Part shown: positions 16,499 to 26,300 of the stretch, one piece after another | Position numbering within the stretch: position 1 is the first letter of the stretch | Layout of the letters: every line of letters begins with the position of its first letter | Assembly (NCBI GenBank): GCA_003054695.1 | Contig: QAZA01000050.1 | Coordinates: forward strand, 310,001-374,000 | Direction: 5' to 3' | Origin: Verrucomicrobia bacterium LW23 | GTDB lineage: Bacteria; Verrucomicrobiota; Verrucomicrobiia; Methylacidiphilales; UBA1321 | DNA: 64,000 nt | Notes under the pieces: model-generated | Seen by the model: only the letters and a program-made list of their open reading frames with translations | The model's database searches: none | What the model was told of the DNA's origin: nothing | Made by a program: the position numbers and the translations under genes

Positions 16499-19144
16499 AT
16501 GGCCCTTCCCCCGTCTACACCCATTCCTCTGCATCGCCGCGTTTGCACCGCCGCAGTCCTCTTGATGGCGACAGCAATTGCAGCGCTGTTACACGCACTG
16601 CTGTCCCCTGCCCGCGCCGATGTTAAACCCGATCGCACCGTCGACGTTTATCGCAGCGACGAACAGGTCGCCATGCTCATCGATCTCCCTCCCACCTCCG
16701 CCCCAACCCGGGAGGTTACCTGGCAAGTAGCGGACTGGCAAGGCGTTGTGGAGCAAACAGGGACCGCCGCGCTCCCCGCCGGCCCGCTCGTGAAAGCCGC
16801 GCTTGCCCTCAAACCGCTCCCGCCCGGATGGTACGAAATCGCCTACAAAATCGACGGCAAACCTGCTGGCACAAGAACCTTTGTGACAGGTACTTCCTAC
16901 AAGAGCCATGGCGAAGGGTTCCGGTACGGCATCTGCGCGCACATGCTACGCAACGAAGGCGAGGACGCCGCCAAAATGGCGGAAATGATGCGCGCCCTGG
17001 GTATCGATATCCAACGCATGGAGATCCCCTGGGCCGGTGTGCAACGCGGCCCCGACGCCCCGTTTACCTTCGAGAAACAGGACGCCATCCTTCGCACCCT
17101 GCAAAAGCTGGGCATCGAGCCCGCCGTACTGCTGGACTACGGCGTACCCTGGGCAACCACGGCCCCGCCCGACGCCCCCCCTCACGACAAATGGCGCTAC
17201 GCCCCCCAGATGGAACCGTGGCTGGCCTACGTGCGCGCCTGCGTGCAGCGCTACGGTAAGTCCGTGCGGTACTGGGAGATATGGAACGAGCCGGATATTG
17301 GCTTCTGGAAAAGCCCAACCGCCGCCTACCTCGACCTCTTCTCGAAAACGTCCGCAGAGATCGCGCGCCTCGATCCCGGTGCGCAGATCCTGAACGGAGG
17401 ATTCGCCATGGTGTCCCGCGAGCCCAACCGCGACTTCCTCCCCCGCTTTATGGAGAAGGCGGATCGCACCAACTGGCACCTACTGGCATATCACGATTAT
17501 ATGACAGTGGCCGAAAACCGGGAGCGCTTCGGCATGGTCCGCGACCAGATGAAGAAATTCGGAGACCAACTCCCCCTCTGGATCAATGAAGGCGGTTTCC
17601 ACACCCTCATGCATGGCGGCGAGCGAGCTCAGGCCGTCATGCTGGTCAAAAAGATGGCCCTCAGCGCCATCCAGGGAGTGAAAGCCTACTTCTGGTACAA
17701 CATTCGCGATGACGGCCTTGACCCCAGAGAAACCGAACACCACTTTGGCCTCACCCGACACGATTTCCAGCCCAAACCAGCCTTCGCCGCCTACCGCGAA
17801 CTGATACGCCAAACCGCCGACCGCGCTGTGCTAATCGGCCGGCCCGGCGCCGACGACGACATATGGGTCGCCTCCTACGGCCCGCGCAAGCGCGACAAAG
17901 AAACCGCCGGCAGCGTGCACGTCGTCTGGCGGGAGCGCCCGGGCCCGGATGAACCGATGTGGTTGAGCAGCAACAACATCGACGACGCTTTGGAATTCGT
18001 CGACATCATGGGCCGCCCCATCGCCGGCCCCGTAGTCCGCGGCCGCGGCCTGGCCATGGTCGGCTCCACCCCCATCTACGTCAGGTGCGCCAAAGGATCC
18101 GCCCTGGAAGTAAGGCGAATCCTGCAAATGCCTGAGCGCGTGGTTGTTACACCCACACACCCTGCCTCTGCCATCTCGCTTCGCCTCACCAGCCCCTTCA
18201 ACACCGCCACGGAACTGACCGCCGCGCTGCGCTGGAAAGCTGGGGACGGAAACGAAACGGAAATCGCGCCGGAGCTTCGCATCCCGCTCCCTGCCGGCGA
18301 GACAAAAGCGCTCGACTTTATCCCGGATGCCGACCGGCTGTCGGAGCTCATCCGCGCAGGCAATGTCCAAAGCGCCGGCTCGGGCAAAATCATCCTTCGC
18401 TTCACCTCACCCCAAAGCTCGTCGGAAGCCCCCGCTACTGTCATTACTACCTCTGTGACAATCGCCATGGAAGTGCCCCAGGTCATCGGCAAAAAAGACA
18501 CGCCCTGGAGGGTAGAACTCCTCAACCGCACCAACCTGCGCAATCTGCACGAAGGCGAACCCAATCCTGCGATGCACTGGGCCGGGCCGGACGACCTGAG
18601 CGCCGTGCTCGCTATAAGCGCGGAAACGCCTGATACCCTGCACCTTGTGGCCACGGTGCGAGACAACGTGCACCGGCAAGACTTCGAATCCGCCGCCCTG
18701 TGGAAAGGTGACAGCCTGCAACTCGTTATCGCACCCACAAATAAGGCGGATGATTACCTGGAAATTACACTCGGCCTCAACAAAAAGGGTACTCCGGAAG
18801 GCTGGATTAATCGCGCTCCCTCTCAAGGTCCACTCAAGGCAGGCCCCTTGCCTGTCGCTACTCCCGATAAACCGAATGGCATTCGCTTTCGGATCGAGCG
18901 CAATACAGCCGATTCTGTTACGACATATGAGATAACTCTTCCCTCTCATCTGGCCCGCCTCAGCGGAGCCCCGTTCCTCCTCAACGCCCTTCTAAACGAC
19001 GATGACGGGGGAGGCCGCAAACAATGGATGCATTATACCCCGGGCATCGGCGAGAGCAAAAATCCGCGGCTCTTCCGCACTTTCGTGATCCCGCCCGCAA
19101 GCCCTGTCACTGAATCTACAACTCCCTCGACAGCAACCCCTTAG
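16499..19144 (+). CDS. Exported GH39-like (clan A) glycoside hydrolase with CBM9-like C-terminus
   Basis: The 881-residue protein has an N-terminal hydrophobic segment (residues 15-38, ending ARA-D) that looks like a signal peptide. A TIM barrel spans about residues 135-450: VRYWEIWNEPDIGFWKS holds the acid/base Glu of clan GH-A, and LPLWINEGGFHTL the likely nucleophile Glu. This spacing suits GH39 beta-xylosidase-like enzymes. The final 200 residues resemble a CBM9/DOMON module (WKGDSLQLVIAP, YEITLPSHL, FLLNALLNDDD). It is followed 14 nt later by a small binding-like protein, forming an operon. The precise substrate is unknown; plant or algal polysaccharide is likely. Confidence 0.85.
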   Translation: MALPPSTPIPLHRRVCTAAVLLMATAIAALLHALLSPARADVKPDRTVDVYRSDEQVAMLIDLPPTSAPTREVTWQVADWQGVVEQTGTAALPAGPLVKAALALKPLPPGWYEIAYKIDGKPAGTRTFVTGTSYKSHGEGFRYGICAHMLRNEGEDAAKMAEMMRALGIDIQRMEIPWAGVQRGPDAPFTFEKQDAILRTLQKLGIEPAVLLDYGVPWATTAPPDAPPHDKWRYAPQMEPWLAYVRACVQRYGKSVRYWEIWNEPDIGFWKSPTAAYLDLFSKTSAEIARLDPGAQILNGGFAMVSREPNRDFLPRFMEKADRTNWHLLAYHDYMTVAENRERFGMVRDQMKKFGDQLPLWINEGGFHTLMHGGERAQAVMLVKKMALSAIQGVKAYFWYNIRDDGLDPRETEHHFGLTRHDFQPKPAFAAYRELIRQTADRAVLIGRPGADDDIWVASYGPRKRDKETAGSVHVVWRERPGPDEPMWLSSNNIDDALEFVDIMGRPIAGPVVRGRGLAMVGSTPIYVRCAKGSALEVRRILQMPERVVVTPTHPASAISLRLTSPFNTATELTAALRWKAGDGNETEIAPELRIPLPAGETKALDFIPDADRLSELIRAGNVQSAGSGKIILRFTSPQSSSEAPATVITTSVTIAMEVPQVIGKKDTPWRVELLNRTNLRNLHEGEPNPAMHWAGPDDLSAVLAISAETPDTLHLVATVRDNVHRQDFESAALWKGDSLQLVIAPTNKADDYLEITLGLNKKGTPEGWINRAPSQGPLKAGPLPVATPDKPNGIRFRIERNTADSVTTYEITLPSHLARLSGAPFLLNALLNDDDGGGRKQWMHYTPGIGESKNPRLFRTFVIPPASPVTESTTPSTATP

Positions 19145-19158
19145 CCATCTACCCCAAC

Positions 19159-19782
19159 GTGAACTTCCAACCCGCCGCCTTCGCCCGCACCACGCTATCC
19201 TGTATTGCCGCCGCGCTGCTGCTCTCCAACTCCACCGCCATCGCTAAAGCCGAAGACTTCGACATCGACATGCTCTCCGAGAGCGACATCAAAGTCGGCG
19301 TCGGAAAGAGCTCGGACGGTAGTGTTATATCACTGTCATCTGATAAACCCCGAACCGGAAAGCAGGCCCTCAAGCTTATCTATAACATCTTGCCCGGCAA
19401 CGGCTACGCAGAGTTCGTCTTCAATCAGCGCAGACTTTCCCCCAGGCTGAACGCCGCCGGCAAGTGGAAAATCGCCATGTGGGTTCGTGGCGATTCAGCG
19501 ATCAAGGCCGGACCGGTTGGGCTGCGGTTCCTCGACGGACGCGGCGAGGTGTTTCAGTTCATGCTACCCAAAATGGAGGAAGCGCTTCGCAGCTCAGACT
19601 GGACTAAGTACGAAGTGACACTTGACCTCGACGTCTCCCAGGGGCACTGGGGCAACAACTCGGACGGCATTGCGGACGCGCCACTGTCACTCTTTAGCCT
19701 GGCCGTCAACGGCGGGCCCGATGGCGACGCAGGCACTATCTACGTGGACGACATCAGCTTTGAGCCCGACACTGGTAAATAA
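19159..19782 (+). CDS. Small secreted carbohydrate-binding-like protein
   Basis: A GTG start 14 nt after the GH39-like gene gives 207 residues with a signal peptide (TTLSCIAAALLLSNSTAIA) and a single beta-sandwich domain. The pattern SDKPRTGKQALKLIYNI, then WKIAMWVRGDS and a closing IYVDDISFEPD is characteristic of jelly-roll carbohydrate-binding modules such as the CBM4/CBM11 type. It probably helps the neighbouring hydrolase bind substrate. Its 3' end faces the GntR-type gene, 29 bp away. Confidence 0.75.
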   Translation: MNFQPAAFARTTLSCIAAALLLSNSTAIAKAEDFDIDMLSESDIKVGVGKSSDGSVISLSSDKPRTGKQALKLIYNILPGNGYAEFVFNQRRLSPRLNAAGKWKIAMWVRGDSAIKAGPVGLRFLDGRGEVFQFMLPKMEEALRSSDWTKYEVTLDLDVSQGHWGNNSDGIADAPLSLFSLAVNGGPDGDAGTIYVDDISFEPDTGK

Positions 19783-19811
19783 CTTAGGCACAAGGCGTTA
19801 GCGCTGCCTCA

Positions 19812-21044
19812 CTACGGACGCAGCGCCTCGGCGGACGGGGCAGGCACGGGCGACGGAGCGGCGCCCTCCTCCACCAGTGCGGTGGGGATAAGTGTCATTT
19901 GTGGGAAATGCGGGAGTTTGCCGAGCGCCCGGTTGACGGCAAGGCGCGCGAGGGCGCGGGCGACATCAGGAAGGTGCGTGTCAACCGAGAGCGGCGATTG
20001 CCACCCCTGTGCGGCCCTGGCATAAGCGGGGCTGCAACGGGCGAAAAGCACGGTCCAGTCCATTTCGGCCCACACCGCGTCGTAGCCGGTCACACGGATC
20101 CGCTCCAACCCCATCTCCTGCAACACGATACGTACAAGCGCCGCCTGTGCGTCGTTGAGAGCCAGTATGGTGTCCAGTTCCAGCCGCTTCACGGCATCGG
20201 CCAGCACGCGCCGTAGCTCATCCATCTCAGACTCAACAACATACGACACCCCGAAGTGCGGTGCCTCCAGAGTAAAACCCGTGCATGCAGGCGCCTCCTG
20301 CAGTGCGGCGCGGTAGCCGGCCTCCTTGCACAGCTCAAAGTTCCAGCGGCCGGCCACCTGAAAGCGCAGCATGCGCCGCCCGCCCGACGCAATGACGCGG
20401 CGGGTCAGATCAAACTGCCCCTGCATAAAGTCGGCGCGAGCGCAATCCAGGCCCTCCACCTCCATGCGGCTGCCCTGGTGTACAACCGCCACTCCCTTGC
20501 GACGAAGCTGCTGCAGCAGGTGAATCGCAGCCGGTGTCACTTCTTCTGGCTTCGCAAAAACAATAACACCCGGAGGGCTTTGAAGACACTCCTCCAGCCG
20601 CAACGCAAAATCCGCCTCGTTGCGCCAAAAAGCAGCTTGCATGCGAATGAGCGGCTCATGCCCCAGGTACCACATCAGCCACTCATCCACGGCGGTAAGG
20701 CGGTGCGCAAAACCGGACGGATACTGCTGCGCCAAAAAGCTGTGATGAAGTGGTGTAAATACCTGTACGAGAGGCTTTAACCGTTCCCGCTCCGGCGCGG
20801 GGAATGAGCGTACAACCTGCACGCCCCGGCCGTGGAGGCGCCGAACAAGGCCCTCCTTTTCCAGACGAAGAATCGCCTGATGTACAGGCGCGCGGCTGAT
20901 CTGAAAACGTTCAGCCAGGTCCCGCAGCGACGGAAGGTATTGCCCTGGAACGAGATCCCCTTCCTGAAGTGATCGAACGACATGATCGTAAACCTTCGCC
21001 AGGGAGGTTCCCTCGCGATGATTTGCGGTGCGGATTGGATTCAT
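19812..21044 (-). CDS. GntR-type HTH regulator with LacI-like sensor domain
   Basis: Residues 15-80 are a winged helix of the GntR type: VYDHVVRSLQEGDLVPGQYL, LRDLAERFQISRAPVHQAIL and the wing LEKEGLVRRLHGRGVQVV. Residues about 90-390 resemble a periplasmic-binding/LacI-type sugar sensor (DTILALNDAQAALVRIVLQE, IRVTGYDAVW). Such GntR-LacI hybrids, like AraR, respond to sugars. It is 410 residues and starts at the ATG at 21044, divergent from cassette 1 with a 164-bp intergenic region. A TGTCA lies just before its start codon on its own strand, and a TGACA-N14-TGTCA motif precedes the cassette, so it may control both. A paralogous architecture is at 59371-60522. Confidence 0.88.
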   Translation of the reverse strand: MNPIRTANHREGTSLAKVYDHVVRSLQEGDLVPGQYLPSLRDLAERFQISRAPVHQAILRLEKEGLVRRLHGRGVQVVRSFPAPERERLKPLVQVFTPLHHSFLAQQYPSGFAHRLTAVDEWLMWYLGHEPLIRMQAAFWRNEADFALRLEECLQSPPGVIVFAKPEEVTPAAIHLLQQLRRKGVAVVHQGSRMEVEGLDCARADFMQGQFDLTRRVIASGGRRMLRFQVAGRWNFELCKEAGYRAALQEAPACTGFTLEAPHFGVSYVVESEMDELRRVLADAVKRLELDTILALNDAQAALVRIVLQEMGLERIRVTGYDAVWAEMDWTVLFARCSPAYARAAQGWQSPLSVDTHLPDVARALARLAVNRALGKLPHFPQMTLIPTALVEEGAAPSPVPAPSAEALRP

Positions 21045-21172
21045 CTTTAATGACAGTTACATCAAAGCATAACTCTTTCCAATCAAATTCTCGCGAAATC
21101 GCGAAGTTCTTCTCTGTAAGGCATAACACTTCGCGAGGCTTTACTTTTTTCACAGTCCAGGCAGATTCTTGG

Positions 21173-21208
21173 TTGACACCTCCGCATGAGTCTGTCACTA
21201 TTGAATGC
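21173..21208 (+). promoter_or_regulatory. Promoter of cassette 1, probably leaderless
   Basis: A perfect -35 box TTGACA lies exactly 36 nt before the ATG at 21209; with 17-bp spacing the -10 region is CACTAT, placing the transcription start at the start codon. TGACA-N14-TGTCA (21174-21197) overlaps it and would suit an operator. No ribosome-binding site is present. Confidence 0.55.
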
Positions 21209-21874
21209 ATGACACATGACTCCCGCCGCGCATCCCGCAAGGGCTTCAGCCTGGTCGAGCTGCTCACTGTTATCACTATCATCTCGCTGGTGACTGCCCT
21301 TAGCGTCCAGGGGCTGGCAGGTGTAGGAGGGAGCGCAGGGCGCCTGCGGCAAAGTGTCACTCAAACCGCCTCGCTGCTAAGCCAGGCGCGCATGTTGGCA
21401 ATCAGCCAGAATACCTACGTCTATGTGTTCTTTCAGCCGGATCAAGCCCGGCGGCGCGTGGACGTGATGATGGTTTACTCCCGTACCGGAATCAACCCCT
21501 GGCGGGGAGCGTCGGCGACTCCCCTGCCCGCCGCTTCCGGCGACCTTGCACCGGCGCATCTGCTTGTGACACTGGAAGATACGCAATTGCTGGAGCGCTC
21601 CGCCGCACCCACACAGGGTGACTTCGCAATTGTGCGGCCTCAGCCGGCATTTGTTATGGACCTGAGCTCCAGCTATCAGCTCTCGCACCAGAACACGGTG
21701 TACGGGAAGTCGGTCGTGTTTCGGCCCACTGGCGAGGTTTATGTGCCTCCGCTTAGCTATACCGGGGTGGTGGAGCTTGTGCTGGGGCCTGCGACGGCGG
21801 AAATACCGGAGCAGAGCGCTGCTGTTTTGCAAATTGTTGGTGCAACGGGGCAAACTCGGGTGTATCAGCGATAA
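21209..21874 (+). CDS. Verru_Chthon cassette protein D, GspH-like pseudopilin
   Basis: After a short basic leader (MTHDSRRASRKG) comes a type IV prepilin N-terminus, FSLVELLTVITIISLVTALS: Gly at -1, Phe at +1 and Glu at +5, the signals for cleavage and methylation by a prepilin peptidase. The remaining 180 residues form a C-terminal head, with ARMLAISQNTYVYVFF reminiscent of GspH/FimT proteins. At 221 residues it fits the family called Verru_Chthon cassette protein D. It is the first gene of a five-gene cassette (D-B-C-A and a fifth). The ATG at 21209 gives the shortest sensible leader. The product would sit in the inner membrane before assembly into a pseudopilus. Confidence 0.85.
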   Translation: MTHDSRRASRKGFSLVELLTVITIISLVTALSVQGLAGVGGSAGRLRQSVTQTASLLSQARMLAISQNTYVYVFFQPDQARRRVDVMMVYSRTGINPWRGASATPLPAASGDLAPAHLLVTLEDTQLLERSAAPTQGDFAIVRPQPAFVMDLSSSYQLSHQNTVYGKSVVFRPTGEVYVPPLSYTGVVELVLGPATAEIPEQSAAVLQIVGATGQTRVYQR

Positions 21875-21943
21875 GGTACGAGGCGTGTCCAACTGCTTTG
21901 CGTCCAGCTGTCACTGTCACTATTTTATCCATCGTTTTTGGCT

Positions 21944-22453
21944 ATGGTAACTGCACTATTGCCTCGCATTTCGAGTCGACCGGGATCGGCGTTCAGCCTG
22001 CTAGAGGTGGTGCTTTGTCTGGGGCTGGTTTCGTTTTGCCTGCTTGCATTGCTGGGGCTGCTGATTGCCGGGATAAGCCAGGGGCAGAATGCTGCGCAAA
22101 GCGTTCGGGCCTCGCATCTTATGTCCAAGCTTGTTGCATGGCGGGCGGCTTCGCCGGCGGGGTTGCAGGCGGCGGATGGGTCCGTGCTTGCGCTGCCGCC
22201 ACTGACGACCGCTGCGGATTCGATGTCGCCATCGTCGCCGATATATCTCGGGCAGGACGGGGAAGTTTTGCCCTCTGCGGAGGGCGCGGTGTTTCAGCTC
22301 AACTATCGGGTTGTGATGCCTGGGGCGGGCGATGTAAATACTGCAGCGGCAAGGCTTTGTAAAGTTTGGGCAGTGCTGTCGTGGCCGGGAGCGGCGCCTT
22401 TGGAGCGGGCGAAAGGTACGTACGAAATCACTTATTTTCACCCGATTCCGTGA
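21944..22453 (+). CDS. Verru_Chthon cassette protein B, GspI-like pseudopilin
   Basis: The N-terminus MVTALLPRISSRPGSA precedes FSLLEVVLCLGLVSFCLLAL, a type IV prepilin helix with Glu at +5 but Ala instead of Gly at -1. The head domain (about 120 residues) ends in YEITYFHPIP. Size (169 residues) and place in the cassette match protein B, which parallels GspI, the minor pseudopilin that nucleates the tip complex. ATG at 21944 preferred over a TTG two codons upstream. Its stop codon overlaps the next start as GTGA, so translation of the two is probably coupled. Confidence 0.85.
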   Translation: MVTALLPRISSRPGSAFSLLEVVLCLGLVSFCLLALLGLLIAGISQGQNAAQSVRASHLMSKLVAWRAASPAGLQAADGSVLALPPLTTAADSMSPSSPIYLGQDGEVLPSAEGAVFQLNYRVVMPGAGDVNTAAARLCKVWAVLSWPGAAPLERAKGTYEITYFHPIP

Positions 22454-23310
22454 CTACGTGTAAACCCTCCTCCATCCGTTGTGCCACCGCTGGTTTCAGC
22501 CTTGCGGAAGTTGTTGTAGCCGTGGCTGTTCTGTCAGTTTTGCTTGTGATGATCGGTTCGTTAGTCGGGCAGATCAGCCAGACGTGGCAGCAGGGAAAGG
22601 CGCGGGTGGACAACATGACAAAGGCGCGGGTGAGCCTCGATCTGCTGGAGCGGGATCTGCGCTCTGCGTTGCTGGCGCGGGGGCTGCCCGGATTTAAGGA
22701 CGCCGCGGGTGCGCCGGCGATGACGTTTTTCTCGGCGCAGCCTGGGCCGGTGGGGCTGGAGGCTGGGGCGCCGCAGGGTAGCACGAGGCCGCTTTCCCTG
22801 GTGGGCTACCGGGTGCAGGACAACCCGGCGGCGCCCTATGACCGGGGGTTGCAGCGGGCAACGCGAGGGTACTCTTACGAGGAGAGGGCGCCTTTTCAGC
22901 CGTCGGGTGCGGAGTTTCCCGCAACTGTTATTGCGCCTGATGACAGGTATTATCAGGTCATCGGGCCGGGCGTGCTGCGTATGGATTACCGGTTTCTCAG
23001 TAGCAGCGGGACGGTTACCCGCAAGTTTGTTTGGGATGCAGCGGTGCTGGAGAACTGTTCTTCCACTGTTACTATTTACTTGCTGGTGGCGGACGAGAGT
23101 ACCTTGCGGAAAATGGACGCTGTGCCGGGCGGGTACGCGCTGTTTTTGAGCAGGTTTGACGCCGCAGTTGCAGGCGTTTCGGATAGCGGATTTCCGCATG
23201 GTGTATGGCGGGCTGCACTGGACTCAGACGCAGCGTTCCCGGAGTTTCCCGCAGCATTGCGGCACAATATTCATGTTTATGAGCGCACACTTTCCATTCC
23301 TTTGCATTAG
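22450..23310 (+). CDS. Verru_Chthon cassette protein C, GspJ-like pseudopilin
   Basis: Start taken at the GTG at 22450, which overlaps the previous stop (GTGA). The leader VTTCKPSSIRCATAG is followed by FSLAEVVVAVAVLSVLLVMI (Gly -1, Glu +5). Right after the helix comes WQQGKARVDNMTKARVSLDL and LLERDLRSAL, very like the GspJ pattern in which a long helix leads to an ERDLR motif. The head holds about 210 more residues, to a total of 286. It matches cassette protein C in size and features. Its 3' end overlaps the start of the protein A gene by about 30 nt. Confidence 0.85.
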   Translation: MTTCKPSSIRCATAGFSLAEVVVAVAVLSVLLVMIGSLVGQISQTWQQGKARVDNMTKARVSLDLLERDLRSALLARGLPGFKDAAGAPAMTFFSAQPGPVGLEAGAPQGSTRPLSLVGYRVQDNPAAPYDRGLQRATRGYSYEERAPFQPSGAEFPATVIAPDDRYYQVIGPGVLRMDYRFLSSSGTVTRKFVWDAAVLENCSSTVTIYLLVADESTLRKMDAVPGGYALFLSRFDAAVAGVSDSGFPHGVWRAALDSDAAFPEFPAALRHNIHVYERTLSIPLH

Positions 23311-26300
23311 CCCGGCGCGTCGGCGGCGCGAGCGTAATCGGCGTGGAATCGCACTTGTGGCGATTCTTGCGGTGATTGCCGCAGCCACTTTAATGACAGT
23401 GACCTACATGATGCTGATCCGCGAGGAATCGATTACCTCGGCCAGCTACAGCCAGTCCGTGCGTACAGGGGCACTGACGGAGGCCGCGTTGCAATTGATT
23501 GGCAGCGAAATACGACAGGAGATTGCGCTGGGATCGGACGCCGTGACGCCGCTGGGCGGGTACGGCGAACCTGCACAGCTTGTGTACCTTCCTCGTAATG
23601 AATGGCTTTCGCAGCCGGCGGTGGTGGCGACGGGGGACGAGAAGGCGCGCTTGCCGAATGTGCTGCGGCGCAGCGGCCGGAGAGCGTTTTTGCAGACGAA
23701 CGCTCCCGTGGCAGCGCGATATCCTTTTGCAAGCCAGCCGTTTACGTTGGTGGCATCCGATGTATCGACAACGACTCCCTCCGCGAACAACCGGGCGATG
23801 GCCCGGGACCGCTGGAACGCGCCGGCGATGATGGCGGGAACGAATCTGTCGAGCTTTTCGGCGCCGGACTGGATTATGATGACTCGCGGGGGGCCTCTTG
23901 TGTTCAGCTCGCCCACAGCTGCCGCGGGGCTGGATGGTACGGAGGTGACGCCGCGCCCGGCAGATCCTTCGCCGGCAAATACCACTTTAGTGACAGGGCG
24001 TTTTGCCTTTACGATGTATCGGACCGACTATGGGCTGGACGTTGGTGCGGTGGGCGCACCCGCGAGCGGGCTGCCCGCAGCGGTTGCCGCGCGGCGTCGG
24101 ACGCTGCCCTTTGCGAATCTCGACAGAGTGCCTGGCTTTAGTGCGTCCCTGCAGCAAAAGTTGCTGGATTTTCGCAATACTTCAACAGCAGCAACGGTTT
24201 ACAATGCGGCAGCGCCTGCTGATCCCGGCACGTTTTTTGGCTGGGCTACGCGTACCAGTCACGGGTTTTTGCGGCCGGCGGCGGGGGATCAGCAGTTGTT
24301 AACGCGGCGGGAGCTCTTGCAGTTTCTGGAGAGCAACGGGGTGGACCTGGCGACGTCGTCGCTTCCGCAAATGCTCACCGTGTTTACGCGGGAGGTGAAC
24401 TCGCCCAGCTATGTGCCGGCAACGGGTCGGGCGCGTATCCAGGCGGGGTTCCCTTATGCGGGACAGGATGATGCATTGAACCCGGCGTTTGCGCGCCTCG
24501 TCTACCCGGTAACAGTGACAGTGCCAGTGGATGGCACCCTTTCCGCTCCCCTGCAGATTCGTGCGGGCGATCCCCTGGTGATGCGGAGGTTTGCGTTGAG
24601 CCGGCTGGCGTGGCTGACGCGGCGCGGGCCGAGTGCGGACAACGGGGGCGATGCGAACGGGACGGCGGCCAATATTCGCCGCTATTTTGGGTTGGAGTGG
24701 GACGCCTCGTCGCATCGCTGGGTGTATGATCATGGCGATCCCGATAAGATCCTGACGTTGAACGAGTTGCAAGCAAAGATGGTCGCCGGGCAGGAGCTTC
24801 GCGAGCCTGACTTTTTTGAGCTGTTGAAGGCTACGCTGAACTGTGGATCGCTGGCGATGGAGGGCAATACGTCTACTTCGCAGCCGAATGTTAAGGATGA
24901 GAGCACCAATCTGGACCTGCACGTGCTGAAGATCGGCGCGAACATGATTGATCAGGCGGACGCGGACGGGTACCCGACGGTGATTGCGTACAGCAATGGG
25001 GGCGGATTTCCCGAAGTATATGGCGTGGAGGATCTTCCGTACATAAACAAGGTATACCATCTGTTCTTGCGCACGCCGGCCAATCTCACGCGGCTTAACG
25101 CGTATTTGTTGCCGGAGATTTTTCGGCCGCATTATGCAGCGTCGTCTGCGCCGCCGGTGGATGCGCCGACGCGGTTTCGAGTGGTCGTGCAGGAGGGCTC
25201 CACGCTGTCAGTAACCTCGCAATATACGGTTAACCCGGCGGTGCGGTTTGTGCCGGACGTGATTAACCGGCGCACGACGGCGACGTCGCCGGTGGGGACG
25301 ATGGTGTGGGGCGGGGGGACGTCGCCAGCCAAAACGTTTACGCAGGCGGACCAGGAGGCGAGCGCGGTGGAGTTTGAGGTGACGAGCGCGGTTCCGTTTA
25401 CCAGCCCTACGATGCTGACGGGGGATAACTCCTCCTCCCCCAATGTGCAAAATCGTATAACCAACAGTATTTACAGCCATGTGTTTGGCACAGGGTCGGA
25501 GAACTGGACGGGGCCGAACGGGGAGGTGGTGGAAAAGGTGGGGCTTCCGTTCAACAGCTGGAACGTGTTGTACCTGCACTACTTTACAATCCCTGCCAAC
25601 ACAACGGCGGTGCACTATACGCGGTACACCAACCCGGTTATCAGCCTGGCGTTGCAGTACCAGGATGGCGCGCGGTGGCAAACGTGCAGCGAGTGGAAGG
25701 TGCTTTCTCGCATTAATCAGTCCAGCGATTATGGCGACCTCAATGGGGCGGTGCCGCCGGATATCCACTTTTTCCGCAATCGCTATCATTTTATGAAGCT
25801 GGACCCGCGCACGGAGCGGCTGGGCACGGATATGCTGTGGAACGGCACGTTTAGCAGCGACAATCGTACGGTGGAGAACCGGTCGGTGGGGCACCCGGGG
25901 TTTGGCGTTAACGGGTACTTCGGGTTCCTCTATCGCTCGTGGTTTGCGACGAACGGGATTCCCTGGACGCCGAACTATTACTTTCCGCTGCAACGCTTTA
26001 AGTGGGGTACGGGCATTGACGCCTATGCGCGGTGGACCTGGCTGCAGCGCAATACGGATTCCTCCGCCGACGCCAACTCGTGCTACTACCGCGACCCCGA
26101 CGGGACGGTGCGCCCGGGCGATGGCTACTACGCCCCGCAGCACGCGGGCACGGAGGCGAACAAAGTGGGCGCGCCGCTTGCGGATACGGCCAATTTTATA
26201 AGCCGTCCCGTGATGCTGAACCGGCCGTTTGAGAGCGTGGCCGAGCTGGGCTACGTTTACCGCGATTTACCGTGGCGCTCGCTCGATTTTTTTAGCGCGC

